DNA of 64,000 bases from Lentinula raphanica (GCA_027919835.1 JANVFP010000048.1:186001-250000), one strand, 5' to 3'; shown: positions 33,059-44,833, counted from the first letter of the stretch. Program-made: numbers and translations. Notes: generated by a model from the letters alone, not told the origin.

Positions 33059-36000
33059 CTACTTGTAAATAGCATAGTAAGACTTCCGGCCCAACCTCTT
33101 TGGTGATGTTTTACACAGCCAATGTTCTACATCAATCATATCAATGGATGCACCCTTCTTCCCCCTCTTCTGATCCCATTTGCATCTCAGTTTACCTAAA
33201 ACCTGTTCAAATGCCACCTCTACATCACTAGCATCCTGTTTACCCTTCTTTTTCTTCAAATAGCCCAACCTAACCAACCCTTTCACTGCTCCAGCATCTA
33301 CCCATATCAAGGTTTCTGCAAATTCCTTCAATGTTGCTTCAAAAGCCCCTGCCCTCATATAGTCCACTGCAATCTGAAAAGCTGTTAGCTTCCCAATGCC
33401 ATAAAATCCTTTACCAGACAGAACTTTGACTACAGAAAGTAGAAAATTCTCCTGTGCATTAAATCCATCTGGATTCAACAGCCACTGGTTGTATTCCTGA
33501 TCATTGGCACTGGCCCAGTAGCCCTCCGCATTTTTGGGATCCCGGGAAGGACCACAGTGTTGTCCATATGCAGCTGGATCACAAAAATATTTTTTATCAT
33601 CAGGATGCTCCTCTTTAGCCTTCTCATATACTCCTTCCCAATCTTTATAGTCTTTGTAGAATGGTGTATGATCCAAGAGAAACTGGGTCCCATGATGGAT
33701 GCTTCGGACCATGAGTGCAGAGAAGAAACCAGATGTGGTTCGGAGATTCTTGGGTGTGTAGGGATTTTTGTTGGAATGAAGGACATGGAATCGAGATTCG
33801 CCTAGTTCCCGAAATGGAAGACGCTGGTTGGAATTTTGAGCAATCTCGCTGAGGTATTCAAATATCCTTTGTTCCCTTCCTGCTGCAGATTTTCGAGGTG
33901 GGTCAGGGAGAGTCGCCACATGAGAGAGATCATCTCCAGTGAGCTGTAAGCACAGATACACTTGGTCTACAAGATCATCCAGCTGCCATTCCAGCAGATT
34001 GTCTTCACTATCCACATCCATATCCAGATGAGTTTCGAGTGAGACTGATTGAGTGGGAAAGGAAGATGACAATGTTCCTGGACCAGACAGTACTGCTTCA
34101 GAAGATTCCAGCACAGAATGGTCATTTTCAGTATCCATATCCATGGGATCAGGAGTAAGGGGTGAGAGTGATGGATTTGGGAACAAAGATGGCACAGAAT
34201 CTGGAGCAAAAGATTCTGCTATGAGTGGTGTGGGAATAGAGCCTGGGTCAGGGAGAAGTTGCTGGACCATAGAATAGTCTCCAAAAGTCAAGGTACCTGA
34301 CTTGAGAGCTTGGGTGAAAACCAAGAAGCGCTCCTTCTCCTCTGTTGTTCGAACATCCCAGCACGCATTGTGCAGGTCTGTACAGATACCTATAATTTCA
34401 CCCATATTCACCTCTTGCTGTATCTTCCCTACAGCCATGCGAACCTCCTCAAATGTCCCCTTCTGTCCATGCTGCTTTTCCAGTATCCAGTGCACTATAC
34501 TTTGCGCAGCCTTCCATACCTTGTATACTGACAGCACTCCTGGGCCAAGCCATTGTTCCATGAGAGCAATGAACAATGCAGACAACACATCATTTCCCTC
34601 CTTTCCCATCTGAGCCAGACCAGTCCACTTCACCACCCACTCCTCTGCTTTATTGACTGCATATCCAACTGAGTCTCCATTCCTTTGGCTCCTTCCCACC
34701 TTCAGTTTGAATATATCTCCGTTCCTGATTGGTAGAGTGGTCGGGGAAAGATAGGTTGTGGGGTGAAACTCTGCATCCTGAGCCTGCACTGTCATCCAGG
34801 AGTATATATCCCATGCAAGACGCTCAAACCAGTGCAATTTCCCCTTGTCCAAATGCAGATTTCTATCGAGCTTCTCCCAAGCCTTTGCTTTCCACGTTCC
34901 CAGCTGCCCCCAAATAGCAGCCCGAAGTAACAAGAGATCCTGTCGCAGGATGGTTGATTGCAAATTTGAGCGACTGAATTTGGTCGAAAGAGTGCTATAG
35001 TAGCCAATGAGATCCTCCAAGCTCTCACCCAGTTTTGGAAGAGGATCTTCCAGTTGATACTGCACCATAGCAAAAGTACGTTCATCCAGCTCGGCCTGAA
35101 GCACATCCTTCGTTAAATGCTTTGCAAACTTTGTCGAAGGAGCATGCTGTTGCTCCCCTGAACCCAAAGGCTCCGAGTCCACTGTAACTCCTAGCACAGC
35201 ACTGTCCACCACATCTTGGACAGGTATCTCTTTAAACACATCATTCAGTCAACTGCAAACAAAATTTTTCAATATGACTCCCACCTTTCTCCTCTTCTGT
35301 CTTTATTACGGATGTTTTTTTATCTTCCCCCACCGACTTTTCTTCTGTTCTTTCTATAATTGATTTCAGCTCCAGCCCTTTACCTATCAACTTGTATAAC
35401 TCACCCTCGATATCTTTATTTTCTGACTCCCCTTTGCCCAAATATCAGAGCTCAACAGTAAAACAAGGTCAACAAAGCTCACCCCCTCTGTTATCAATCA
35501 CACCACCCTCACAGTCTATAACTATCTCAGTTCCTCATCATTCTCAGTTACTGAAACAATATACCTTGCTTTATATCCTTCTTCTCTTTTATCTCCTTCT
35601 TCTTATTTACTTTATTTTTGTTGTTCTTCTCTGCAAAAAAACTTCAGTCTTTGATGAGCACACTATTCATCCTTAACTCACCCTTTCCCTTTCCCTTTCC
35701 CTTCCTCTTCTCTCCTTTCTTGTTTGGAGCTAGAGGGTCCCTCTCCGGATTTTTTCTGGCAGTCCGGGTAGCTTCAAAACACATAGTCAGTTATGCCTCC
35801 ATATTTAACACTGATTCACTCACCACTATCCCTGATAATCCTCCGGTGACTACTGTGCTGATTTGTGTCTACCTGTTCTGCTTCTCCAGTTGCATGACAG
35901 ATTGGGATGCTACTCATCATCATCCTCCTGTGCTCTTCCCATTCTTCCCTTTGGGTAGCAATCCAAGTATTTCCATAAATAGTGTCCGACTTGCTGTCTG

Positions 36001-38257
36001 TATTCCAAAGTTGCCTCAACTCCTCCTCAGACAACTTTGAAAAGTCTTCTGCATACTTCTTCCCAACCCGTGTATCTTCACCTGTCCACCCTGGCCCTCT
36101 CTCCCATGGACTGGCCTCAATTCTCTCCTGTCCACTCCGCATGGTAAACGAGGAAAGAAATCGCCCTGTGTCTATACGCAACAGCCCCTCACGGGGTGCT
36201 TGACGGGCCATATAGAGCATGAACATGAGCATATTTCTGGAAAAGTGGTCGAGATAGGACTGGTCATCCATCACTCCAAGGCCATCAGCTATATAGTTGG
36301 CATAAGCAGATATCCCATTGGTATCGTATGCATGGGAGCTAACTCAGTTTTAGCCAACAATAGATGAAAAAAATCATTGCACATACTCAAAATCCCTCAT
36401 CTCCTTGTTCAATGTCAGCAACCCTCCCATGGTATCCTTAGGGATAAAACCCAAGGCTACTTGTGAGTCTCCTTCGATTTCATGTGCTGAAGGGTACATG
36501 ATAAGAGTGCTTCGAGTATAGACCATCTCTTGGGGATCAAAAGTTGCCTTGGGTACAGCTGCAGCACCACTGTGATAGTGAAGCCCTGAGAAATAGATAG
36601 TAGCAAATTCTTCTAGTTCCCAGCTGAGCCCAAGGTCGAATATAGTGAAATATTCAGCCTCTATATGCTGATTTCCTCTTGTAAGCACTTTCATTGCTGT
36701 TGGTATTCCCTCATGGTCTCCTCCATCCAGATGGGGACCTCCAAACTGCCCAATGTCTGCAATCTTTCTAGCTAAATAATACTTCAACTTCTTTTCTAAA
36801 AGCAACAATGAAATTTATACCTGACTCTCCTGACCCCTCTTTCTTGTGCCTCCTCCTCAGTTGAATACCCCCTGGAGTTGGATCAGAGTAATATCTTGTA
36901 AATATTTATAAACACTTACCATCTTCTACCTCTTTTTCATCATTCATACTAGCCACATTGAGCTGTGCACTAGTCCAATATTTGTTCTTGATAGACCCAA
37001 TTCGAGGACAGTTGGTCATCTCTGCCTGGCGATCCATTTTCTCCTTCAACCTCGAGTCCACCTTGCTCAGACCAATGACATTAGCCTCAGCTACCACCTA
37101 GAACTTTGTGATTATCATGATGGCCAGAAATCTTTGATTCACATACTGCCAGGATTTCTCTCTGCAACTCCTCACCCTCACACATCATTATCCCACTTCT
37201 CTTGCTATTACTTGCAGGCCCCTCCAGGTCTCTTTGACTTTGGTTGGACACCCCCATGGCATAGGCCCTCTTGGCTCCTTTGATTGGCTTCAGGGCTTTC
37301 ATCCTCTCGATTTCTATGCCTCCTGGCCCATTGTATTCCCTCTCTTTTGGTCCATACATTCTGTCTCTCCCCTCTGACATTCTTTTGAGCAGGTCCTCAG
37401 GGTGCTCCGATCTGACAATTGATTAGAATAATGACCACATCAATCATTCAGTCACTCACAGAGCCATTGCCCAGGTTTTAACTAAATCATCCTTTTCTTC
37501 TCCTGTCCCAAACTGATCTCTCCATGCCACATAGACATTATCACTTGGTTTAGCAACCAAAAATCCTAATCATGTCTTGTCATTTTGAGAATCATCTCAG
37601 CAGCCAACCTACACACCTTTTGCTAATATATCTTTTCTTGATCCCAATGTCTCTCTTTGGTTGGCAAAAACCTGGTGCCTCCTCAGCATGGCTTCCCTCC
37701 CCCAGTCCAACACTATGATATATATTATGCCGGGGTCCTTGTCTTCAATCAGCACATGTGTCTTCTTTCCACTCTCATATACTCTGCCAAATATATCCTC
37801 ATCTCTTCCTTCTAGTCCCAAGTAGAAATGTGCACTCATATCTACTTCCAGCTCTTTTTTCTTCCCTCTCTTTATTTCTGATAAACACTGAGTTTTCATT
37901 CTTTCTCAGCCAATCTTGCTCACCTTCAGTTCCTTCTTCCTTCTTAGTTGACACATGAACTAGATCCCCTTTGTCTTCTGTCAATAAAATTTTGCAGGAG
38001 TTTTCTTCTTCTTCAATCAAGCTTGCTCACCTTGAATATTCTCTTCCTCATCACTTGAAGTTTTCAAATATTTATCTTTATATATCCACACTTTAATTCA
38101 CTTTTTCCACCCAAAAAATCTGGTCACTTACTTTTTCCCACTTCCTTTAGCCTCTTGGACTGCCTTAGAGGCACAGGAGATGCAGGTCTTTTACCTATCA
38201 AATATACAGTTAACAAGATGTATGTTTTAGAGGAATCACATTACCTTTTCTCAACAT
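33059..38257 (-). CDS. TET/JBP-like dioxygenase fused to a 5-hmdU-kinase-type helical domain
   Basis: Fourteen exons starting at 38257, 38194, 38025, 37877, 37565, 37411, 37097, 36795, 36338, 35771, 35630, 35521, 35431 and 35229, stop at 33059, give 1474 residues; every join is in phase. A basic N-terminus (KRPASPVPLRQSKRLKE) precedes a region with VYVAWRDQFGTGEEKDDLV and KYWTSAQLNV. A 2-oxoglutarate/Fe(II) oxygenase core follows at about 330-470: metal ligands H351-x-D353 (GGPHLDGGDH) and a distal His in FSGLHYHSGAA (402/404), with YTRSTLIMYP as a possible 2-oxoglutarate Arg. This pattern resembles fungal TET/JBP enzymes, which oxidise 5-methylcytosine or thymine in DNA. A Lys-rich linker in small exons leads to a large C-terminal part. 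Its last ~110 residues (GKLTAFQIAVDY, DAGAVKGLVRLG, MIDVEHWLCKT) resemble the helical domain of phage and fungal 5-hmdU DNA kinases. Exons 3 and 13 use weak acceptors; two genes rather than one remain possible. Confidence 0.72.
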
Positions 38258-38568
38258 CAGTAATTTGATAGTGATAGTACGAAGGCAAGAGAGGTTGATT
38301 TTTCAACACCATTTACATAACATTCTCATGCTGCATGTGACTTTTCTACATTTCTTGCAATGTGTCTTTTCCCCCCCTCAATATACTACACTTTGCAGCA
38401 AGATAGCCTTCATATAGTGTCTTTTGCTTATCCAACTATTTACAACTCTGACAATATTCAGAACCCACCAGCAGACATGATTATTTATATACCTGATGCG
38501 AAACAGCATGAATGATGTCATTATTTTTTTTTTTTAGTTAGGGTCACAGCCACAGCCTTAGGTATGTA
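38258..38568. promoter_or_regulatory. Presumed promoter region of the dioxygenase fusion gene
   Basis: About 310 nt, AT-rich, with an 11-nt T run near 38525-38535, between the start codon at 38257 and the hairpin element. No defined box is convincing. Confidence 0.3.
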
Positions 38569-38642
38569 TAGACGCCCAGCCAAACATGTACATACGGGAG
38601 GCCCACAATTTCGGACCTTTTGTATGTACATGTTTGGCTGCC
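38569..38642. repeat. Short hairpin element, copy 1
   Basis: CAGCCAAACATGTACATAC and GTATGTACATGTTTGGCTG pair perfectly across a ~26-nt loop. The flank TATAGACGCC and both arms recur at 45219-45290, so this is a dispersed fold-back element. Confidence 0.85.
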
Positions 38643-39228
38643 TTGAGTCTGCTTTACATCTCTACTGTCAATGGCACCTACTTGTCCCTTCCTCAGGATT
38701 TATATTCTTTCCACATTCCCAGCATTTCCAGCAGCTCCACCTTCTCATCTTGCTCTTTCATACTCTGACATTACTTATACTGACTGGGAGAGATTTTCCC
38801 TGTACATATTTACCACAGGGAAAATCCAGGACAGACAGTTTTGGGCAATGGGTCAACCACAATTATTACTTTTCAAGGTTTTGCCTTCTTGATTCAGTGG
38901 TGACTGTTCCTAGTGTTGAAATAAATGGCAGCAGTAATTGCTCTTCTTTCTCATAAAATTCTATATCCAGATGTTCTATCCAACTCTCAAAGGTTCCAAT
39001 ATTCAAGCAGAGCTCTTGCAGGAAATCTCCCTCACTGTGGAGCAAAACTGTACACGTCCTTCCTGTCTTCCCTGGCTATATTTCAATACCTACTCTTGTG
39101 CGACATTGAAATATATTCCCCCTTCCAATAGTATGTCCCACTATCAGACTTTCTATGCTTCATCTCATGTGTATCGCCAACGAATTTACGTAGGCAGGCC
39201 ACGAGGACCTAATAATTGATGGGACATT
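38643..39228. other. Intergenic, short frames only
   Basis: About 590 nt. Three overlapping plus-strand frames of 60-130 codons lack any recognisable motif. Confidence 0.35.
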
Positions 39229-40248
39229 ATGCTCGCCTACAAATACCTATTAGAATCTTCAACATCCATCTCTTCTCACAATTATCACTACCCAATGCAG
39301 CTATCACCACCAAAAAACACCTCTCAAGTGCCAAACCGCCAACTCCTCCGCTCTGTCTCTCTTTTTGGCGATTCGCCCTCTCCCCAACCAACGATCACCC
39401 CTCTCCCACCTCTGAACACACACCGAATTGCAGTATCAGACAGGGCTGGAATAAACCAATTTGATCCAGACTGTTACGACGGTCAAGGGTCTGGCACAGG
39501 AGTGTTTCTCTCCCATGTCTTCGTACCTCCACTACCGAGTGACTCTACAGTCGCCCATTACTTGAAGCCACACCCTAGAGTTCTCAGCCGCATGACCAGA
39601 ACCAGTACACCGTCTATGCTATTCCAAGACGATGATTCTCCACCACCGATCTCCTCCAGAACTTCCATGTTCGAGGTCACACAGCCTTCTCTGAGCCCAA
39701 TCTCAAGCGCATCGACCATATATCAGAGCTTTGCAGATCTTTTGAATTCATCGACAGCACACAATTCATCTCAAATCGACACTTATTCTCATGCTTCACA
39801 CTCTTCCAAACGGCCTACAAAGACCCATCCCCCTCGCCATCGGGTGAGATCATTGAAAAACTCACACAGAAACCAGAAACAGACATTCAACCCAGGATCC
39901 TACGAAGGCAAGGGGTCAGGAACAGGCATCTTCTTCTCTCACATCCTTGTCCCTCCACTCCCGACACATTCTAGAATCATCGGTCACTCCACAACCCATA
40001 CAGCTGCCGACCATGACCTGGTCTGTTCTCTATGCTTCGTCTATGCCTTGCTGTCTGACTTTTCCACTCCCCTAGACACTAGAACGTTCACAGCCTCTGT
40101 ACCCTTTCTATGCAAACAGTCCAGCCCCCCTCGATCCATCCTCCAACCCTCCGCATACCCTATCCCCTCCACCACAAAACAGTGCCTTGCATTTTTTGTT
40201 GGAATACGACTCCGATCGGAGTACCTGATAATCCTACTCCTTGCATAG
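39229..40248 (+). CDS. Unrecognised 339-residue protein with an internal duplicated motif
   Basis: One uninterrupted frame, Ser/Pro-rich and likely disordered, ending in a short hydrophobic stretch. Residues near 78-103 and near 218-243 contain two versions of one sequence: a YDGQGSGTGVFLSHVFVPPLP block and a YEGKGSGTGIFFSHILVPPLP block. Such a repeat, with mostly conservative changes, argues that the frame is or was translated. I cannot name a family. Composition and the absence of introns differ from the neighbours; it could be a remnant of a larger gene. Confidence 0.4.
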   Translation: MLAYKYLLESSTSISSHNYHYPMQLSPPKNTSQVPNRQLLRSVSLFGDSPSPQPTITPLPPLNTHRIAVSDRAGINQFDPDCYDGQGSGTGVFLSHVFVPPLPSDSTVAHYLKPHPRVLSRMTRTSTPSMLFQDDDSPPPISSRTSMFEVTQPSLSPISSASTIYQSFADLLNSSTAHNSSQIDTYSHASHSSKRPTKTHPPRHRVRSLKNSHRNQKQTFNPGSYEGKGSGTGIFFSHILVPPLPTHSRIIGHSTTHTAADHDLVCSLCFVYALLSDFSTPLDTRTFTASVPFLCKQSSPPRSILQPSAYPIPSTTKQCLAFFVGIRLRSEYLIILLLA

Positions 40249-40810
40249 TATTTGTATATATATATATTTTGTATCCATCCTCAGCTTCCTCTCATTAAAT
40301 CTACACTGTGCAGATGCTACAGGCTTCAGACTTATGATAAACCTCATCTCACCTATCACCTCAACGATCCTAGCACTTCAATGAGTGCGCCATTGACAAG
40401 ATCCATGTGCCGGCAAATCCGGCCAATCAGCCAAACAAGTGTATACACATAGTCTGAAATCCTGGCTGACTTGTACGTAGTTCTCCTCCCGAGCCTCTCA
40501 CCTTTGATTTTCTGGTCTCAGACGACGGGGACCATCCATGCCTAAACTCTGTCCACGCACTCTTACACATCTCCTCAACAACGATCATCAACAAACCATT
40601 CCCAGATCAACAAAACAGACCCCTTCATTGAATTCATACTCCCTTAAGCAAATGATACTTAGGGGTTAACAAGCGACGAGGAAGATCCGGGAAATCAAAG
40701 AGAGATCAGCCAGTGATGCAATGAAGAGGCTCTCGAACTGAGACAAGGATCCCAGCTATATCTTGTTTCAATCAGGTCCTTGAACAAGTGCGAATGATAT
40801 AACCACTTTG
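40249..40810. other. Intergenic
   Basis: About 560 nt. Near 40409 the sequence GCCGGCAAATCCGGCC recalls the CCGG palindromes upstream of the gene at 31672. Nothing else supported. Confidence 0.3.
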
Positions 40811-42260
40811 TTACTCCGTACCCAATTCATACTTGACGACCTCCGCGAGCTGCAGCACATCACCTCCATCACTCCCATCTTCAACCCCCGCAACCTTCCG
40901 TACCCTCTCCCAATTAACCTTCCCCGCCAACCCCTCATTCTACAACGCCTCACGGAAGAAATTTGGCCGATCGGGCGTACCAGGACGATAGAACGCCCAT
41001 GCGATACGCATCGACGTACTGGCACCATCTGGAGGAGAGACTTCGAAGTCGGGGGAAGCGAGTGACGGCGGTGAAGGGGAGTATCCGACGCGGGCAGTGT
41101 GGATTAAGATCGCTCTGTACGTATCGCAAGAAAGGGGAGATAAGAAGCAAAGAGAATATCGTTAGTCATTGTGATGGGAGAGAGACATATAGGAACGTAC
41201 GCAGTCAAGCCATATACTGGTTTTATCCCTCCTGCTTCCCGACCTGTCAAGAACTGGTGCATTCGAAATTTGCGCTTTCGGAGTCCCGTCTCTTTCTGAA
41301 CTTGTTAGCTACAGCCAGAGGACCATCCCAATCCCAGTCGTTCGACATATGATAACAATAGCCTGAACCATTGTCTCCAAGCTCGACGAATTCTGGTTCT
41401 GATTGGGTTATGCTAGCTGGCGGGGTAGACGATAGAAACAATGCCAGAGGATGGGAGAAGAGAGCGGTGACTTCAGGTGCGTTGAGTATGGGCTGAAGAG
41501 AGATGAGTTGGATTCACGGTGATCTTGTCAGTCACAGAGAACGTACTTGAAGCGTGTTGTCTAGAATGAGCACTACGACTCTGTGGCGAGTAAGAGTCAG
41601 ATTCCTGTCGCTAGAGCTCAAGCGAGAACACGTACAGTGTTACGAGCAGCTGTCTATGAACATAGAACAACTCTAATATGCAGAGCAGCAGAACTTTATC
41701 CCTATCCGGAGGAAGCCCTATCTAATACAAATCGTGAGCGGCTTCTTGTCTTGAGATCGGGATTATCATTCACCTCCTCGAAAGCTTCCCTTCTCTGAAC
41801 GTGAAGTCAGCACTTGGTTTTCAGAAAAGAAAGAATTACAACATACAGCTGTATCCTCTATGGTTCTATCCTCCGGGTCCATCTTCCCTCCAGGTAACGA
41901 CGTGTCTCCAGCGAACGATCGCAAAGTAGAAGCTCGTCTATTGCCAGTCAGAGAAAGATCTTCGTGCATGAGAACGCACGTACTCATTTACTCAGCAAAA
42001 CATACAAATCACCTTTGCGTCCTACAAACAGAGCCACGAGTACCGCTGCGCGTCGTGAATGAGGAAAGGGTAGCCAAGGCTGAGGGAATGTGTCTTTCGG
42101 TGGCTTGTATGCTGCCAGGTTTCGTAAACATCTAACGCGTACAGATATATCAGAACCAAGCACCAAGAAAACAAGAAGTTCACTCTCACCTCTTCGATTC
42201 CCCAGTCAACACACCCAAATTCGCATTTCTCTCTATATCATCAGAAGATAACCTCAGCAT
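40811..42260 (-). pseudogene. Nudix hydrolase of the coenzyme A diphosphatase (Pcd1) type, probably damaged
   Basis: Recognisable from end to end: MLRLSSDDIERNANLGVL, then LRNLAAYKPP, SRRAAVLVALF, the Nudix box region LRSFAGDTSLPGGKMDPEDR continuing TARREAFEEIGLPPDRDK, a middle part (PEVTALFSHPLALFLS), RMHQFLTGREAGG, KPVYGLTAAILIHTARVGYSP and a C-terminus. First exons: 42260-42190, 42131-41992 and 41932-41847. These enzymes hydrolyse CoA and related dinucleotides, often in peroxisomes. Two problems: no in-phase splice restores the frame cleanly between YHMSNDWDWDG and FRMHQF (about 41290-41350), and an in-frame TAG at 40940-40942 cuts the C-terminus although the frame continues sensibly to TAA at 40811. 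It may be a decaying gene, or the TAG may be the true end. Confidence 0.7.
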
Positions 42261-43307
42261 CTTCGTTCTCGTTCTCTTCACTCCTTCATCCAGCTGGGAG
42301 TGATATCCTAGAAAGTTTCGTGAACCAATTGGGACCTTGCGCCGATTTCATGAGGCAGGTTTCTTCGTATTCATCCGGGCAAGAGCGTCGAAGAGAGTAG
42401 AGAGGAAGAGGACACAGCAGTCGTGGTGCAAGAAGAAAGCGGCATCGTCATAGTTTGGAAGCAACGTTCTCTTCGGTAACTTTGGAAGCCGGGAACGATC
42501 ACATGATGGTGTCACAATTTCAACTTTACTCTGTTCCACCATCATCCATGTCGACTGGCACCCAAATCAGACCCAAATAGCATCCATTGCTTCTTCTACC
42601 GCCGTTTACGACTACCTCATTCAAGCTGACATGGTCGTACTCGACCGATTCTGATCTAAAGGCTCGGAATTGTCGAAACGTATCGCCTCGTCGGGATTCA
42701 ACTCTTCCAGAATGCTGGTTCCATTGTAGCAACGTCGACCAGACTTGGACAGGATGTATCATGACCGACGATGCGACTGGGCTTTATTGGACAATTGAGA
42801 ATGGGAACAAAGTGAGCAAATTAGCTGGTTACTTGCAGCTGTCATGGAATTCACCGTTGCATCAAAGGTTGTTCTCGGGAAGTATTCAGGTGGTTTTAAT
42901 ATCCCTCAATTCCGGTTTAAACCAGTCATGGTCCAGACGCCGAGCGATGATGACAAGGTGCAAAATAGGGTACAGATTGAAGACGCGACGAGCGAACAAA
43001 CTCGGGCCACGATAGGACGAGAAACGTTTCAGACTTTTCTTACGCTCCTCATGTGGAGGCGACCATTCAAACCAGCGACATCCATGTCGAGATACATCAC
43101 TTCGTTCTTCGACCTCCCTCTTTCATTCTCAGTCTACTGCTTCGCATTGAGCATGAGCTCGGACCATGCGTTCATCGTTATATCGACCCCTCACGGCGTG
43201 AAAGCCAAACGTTCATCGATACGTTTACCTCCGAACTCACGTTATAAAACCCCAGCGCCATTTTCAATCATTCATTCCTCCTTGTCCATCACCGCCGAAC
43301 CATAAGA
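42261..43307. other. Intergenic, possible gene remnants
   Basis: About 1 kb between two divergent genes. Plus-strand frames at 42587-43015 and 42844-43305 have an amphipathic look (LTWSYSTDSDL, LYWTIENGNK) faintly recalling a CS/p23-type domain, but not enough to name. Confidence 0.3.
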
Positions 43308-44577
43308 ATGCGATCCTCCGTGACGCTTTTGACGCTTGCTCTTGTGACAGCATCAATCGCCTGTGGTGATGCTCACCACCATGCTCAGCAGTCGTCTAGC
43401 AGACTACGGAAAAGGCTCGACCCACAGGCTCCATTGACGCAGTCTACCCTACCTTTGGAATGGGGAGATTTGAATATCATCCATTCCATGGATACTCATG
43501 GCAAGTCGTCCTTCAAATTGAACTTTTGCTTCCCATAAGGTCTCACAACTTGTTCGCACAGACTGGTTTCTTGGACACCAACATCTTTCGTACCCGGAGC
43601 CCAACTACAGTGGAGATTTGGGAGATTTTGCGAGTTTTGTCAAGCACATGAAGGATATCGCTGTTGTACGTGTCACTCGCTTGAGATTCGAACTTTTAGT
43701 CGAGACTAACGCATTCGTTTTGCAGGAAAAGGACGTGGACTTGCTCTTAATGGACTCAGGCGACCTTCACGACGGGACAGGCCTCTCTGACGGATTTCCT
43801 GCTGGAGGTATTGACGCTCATGACACGAACCAATTCCTGAAGCAGCTTCCGTACGATATCATGGCCATTGGAAAGTATGTACCACTGAACCCTTTTACTT
43901 CTTCGAGACATCCATGAAATGAATCCTCCCAGCCACGAACTGTACAACTACATCAACACTTGGGACATGCACACCAACTTTGCACCTGCATTGAACGGCT
44001 GTTATCTCTCTTCGAACGCCAACATAACGATCTTTGATGAGAACAATAATACTGTCAGCGTTCCTGTCGGAAATCGGTACCGCAAGTTCACGACTAGGAA
44101 AGGCAGGAGAATCACCTCTTTGGGTGTCTTGTTCGACTTCACCGGAAATGATGTGAATACTACTGTCCAACCCGTAGCAGATATGGTCAAAGAGCAGTGA
44201 GTAAGTGTTGTGCTCTCGATCACTATGCTATTTCCCTAATTCAACGACAACAGTTCACCGAAGCCATTGCGGAACAGCCAGACGTTTTTGTTCTCGTGGG
44301 GTTCGTCAGTCTTCTTGAACTGATTCCATATGCTCACACCACATCACTCAACGTAGACACATGTCTGTTCCTTACAACAATTGTCCAACAGTCTTCAACA
44401 CCATACGAACTGCGCATGCGGAGACACCTACCATCATTCTAGGGGACATACTCATATTCGGGACTGCAGTATGTCAGCTTACTATAGCAAGGGCTCGAAA
44501 TCTGATTCTCCGTAGACCAGCCCGATGGACGTTCAATGGCACTCGAGATTGCGAGATACATGGAAACATCCTAGACG
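43308..44577 (+). pseudogene. Secreted metallophosphoesterase/5'-nucleotidase, damaged copy
   Basis: Signal peptide MRSSVTLLTLALVTASIACG, then a calcineurin-like phosphoesterase with NIIHSMDTHDWFLGH, LLLMDSGDLHDG, IMAIGNHELY and VLVGHM. Exons 43308-43500, 43562-43665, 43726-43874 and from 43933; the first intron has a GC donor (gcaagt). Family members hydrolyse 5'-nucleotides outside the cell with two metal ions. Three defects: near 44199 the exon end reads into TGA where relatives have Trp, the metal-binding GGHTHIRDC motif is reached only after a one-base frame change at about 44444, and the protein stops soon after RSMALEIARYMETS, far short of full length. The remnant runs straight into the Hse1 piece on the other strand. 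Confidence 0.75.
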
Positions 44578-44833
44578 CGTTTGTCTACTGACGTTCGTCG
44601 CCTTGGCGAAAACGGCAGCCTCTTGTTGCGCTTCACCCGCCAGCTAGGCTTCGTCTGGAGGAGGCAGAATCTCGACATAATTGACTGGGAAGATACCAGT
44701 ACGACCACGAAGTTGGCCTCGCCACCAATCTTTGTAATTGCGGTCGACGACGGTGATGATGTCACCAGCGTTAAACACGAGTTCGCCTGGTTCGGTTGGG
44801 GTGAACGGGTGAAGGGCACGAACTCAATTTGAG
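44571..44833 (-). pseudogene. Hse1/STAM-type SH3 domain fragment
   Basis: Reads VRALHPFTPTEPGELVFNAG, then DWWRGQLRGRTGIFPVNYVE, a typical SH3 domain with ALYDY-like start and the WW and PxNYV positions. After PPDEA comes an in-frame TAG, then the next helix of Hse1 (GEAQQEAAVFAKATNV). The VHS and UIM parts are missing; a TGA directly precedes the SH3 start. Hse1 with Vps27 forms ESCRT-0. This is a fragment without a promoter or start. Confidence 0.8.

Noticed and set aside
33475..34613. Several frames of 70-100 codons on both strands within the dioxygenase fusion gene
   Set aside because: All are shadows of the 723-codon last exon.
40768..41150. Arg-rich minus-strand frames and their plus-strand mirror
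   Set aside because: They are out-of-frame readings of the Nudix C-terminal exon.
42844..43305. Plus-strand frame as a CS-domain gene
   Set aside because: The resemblance is limited to a few residues and no start or splice chain supports it.
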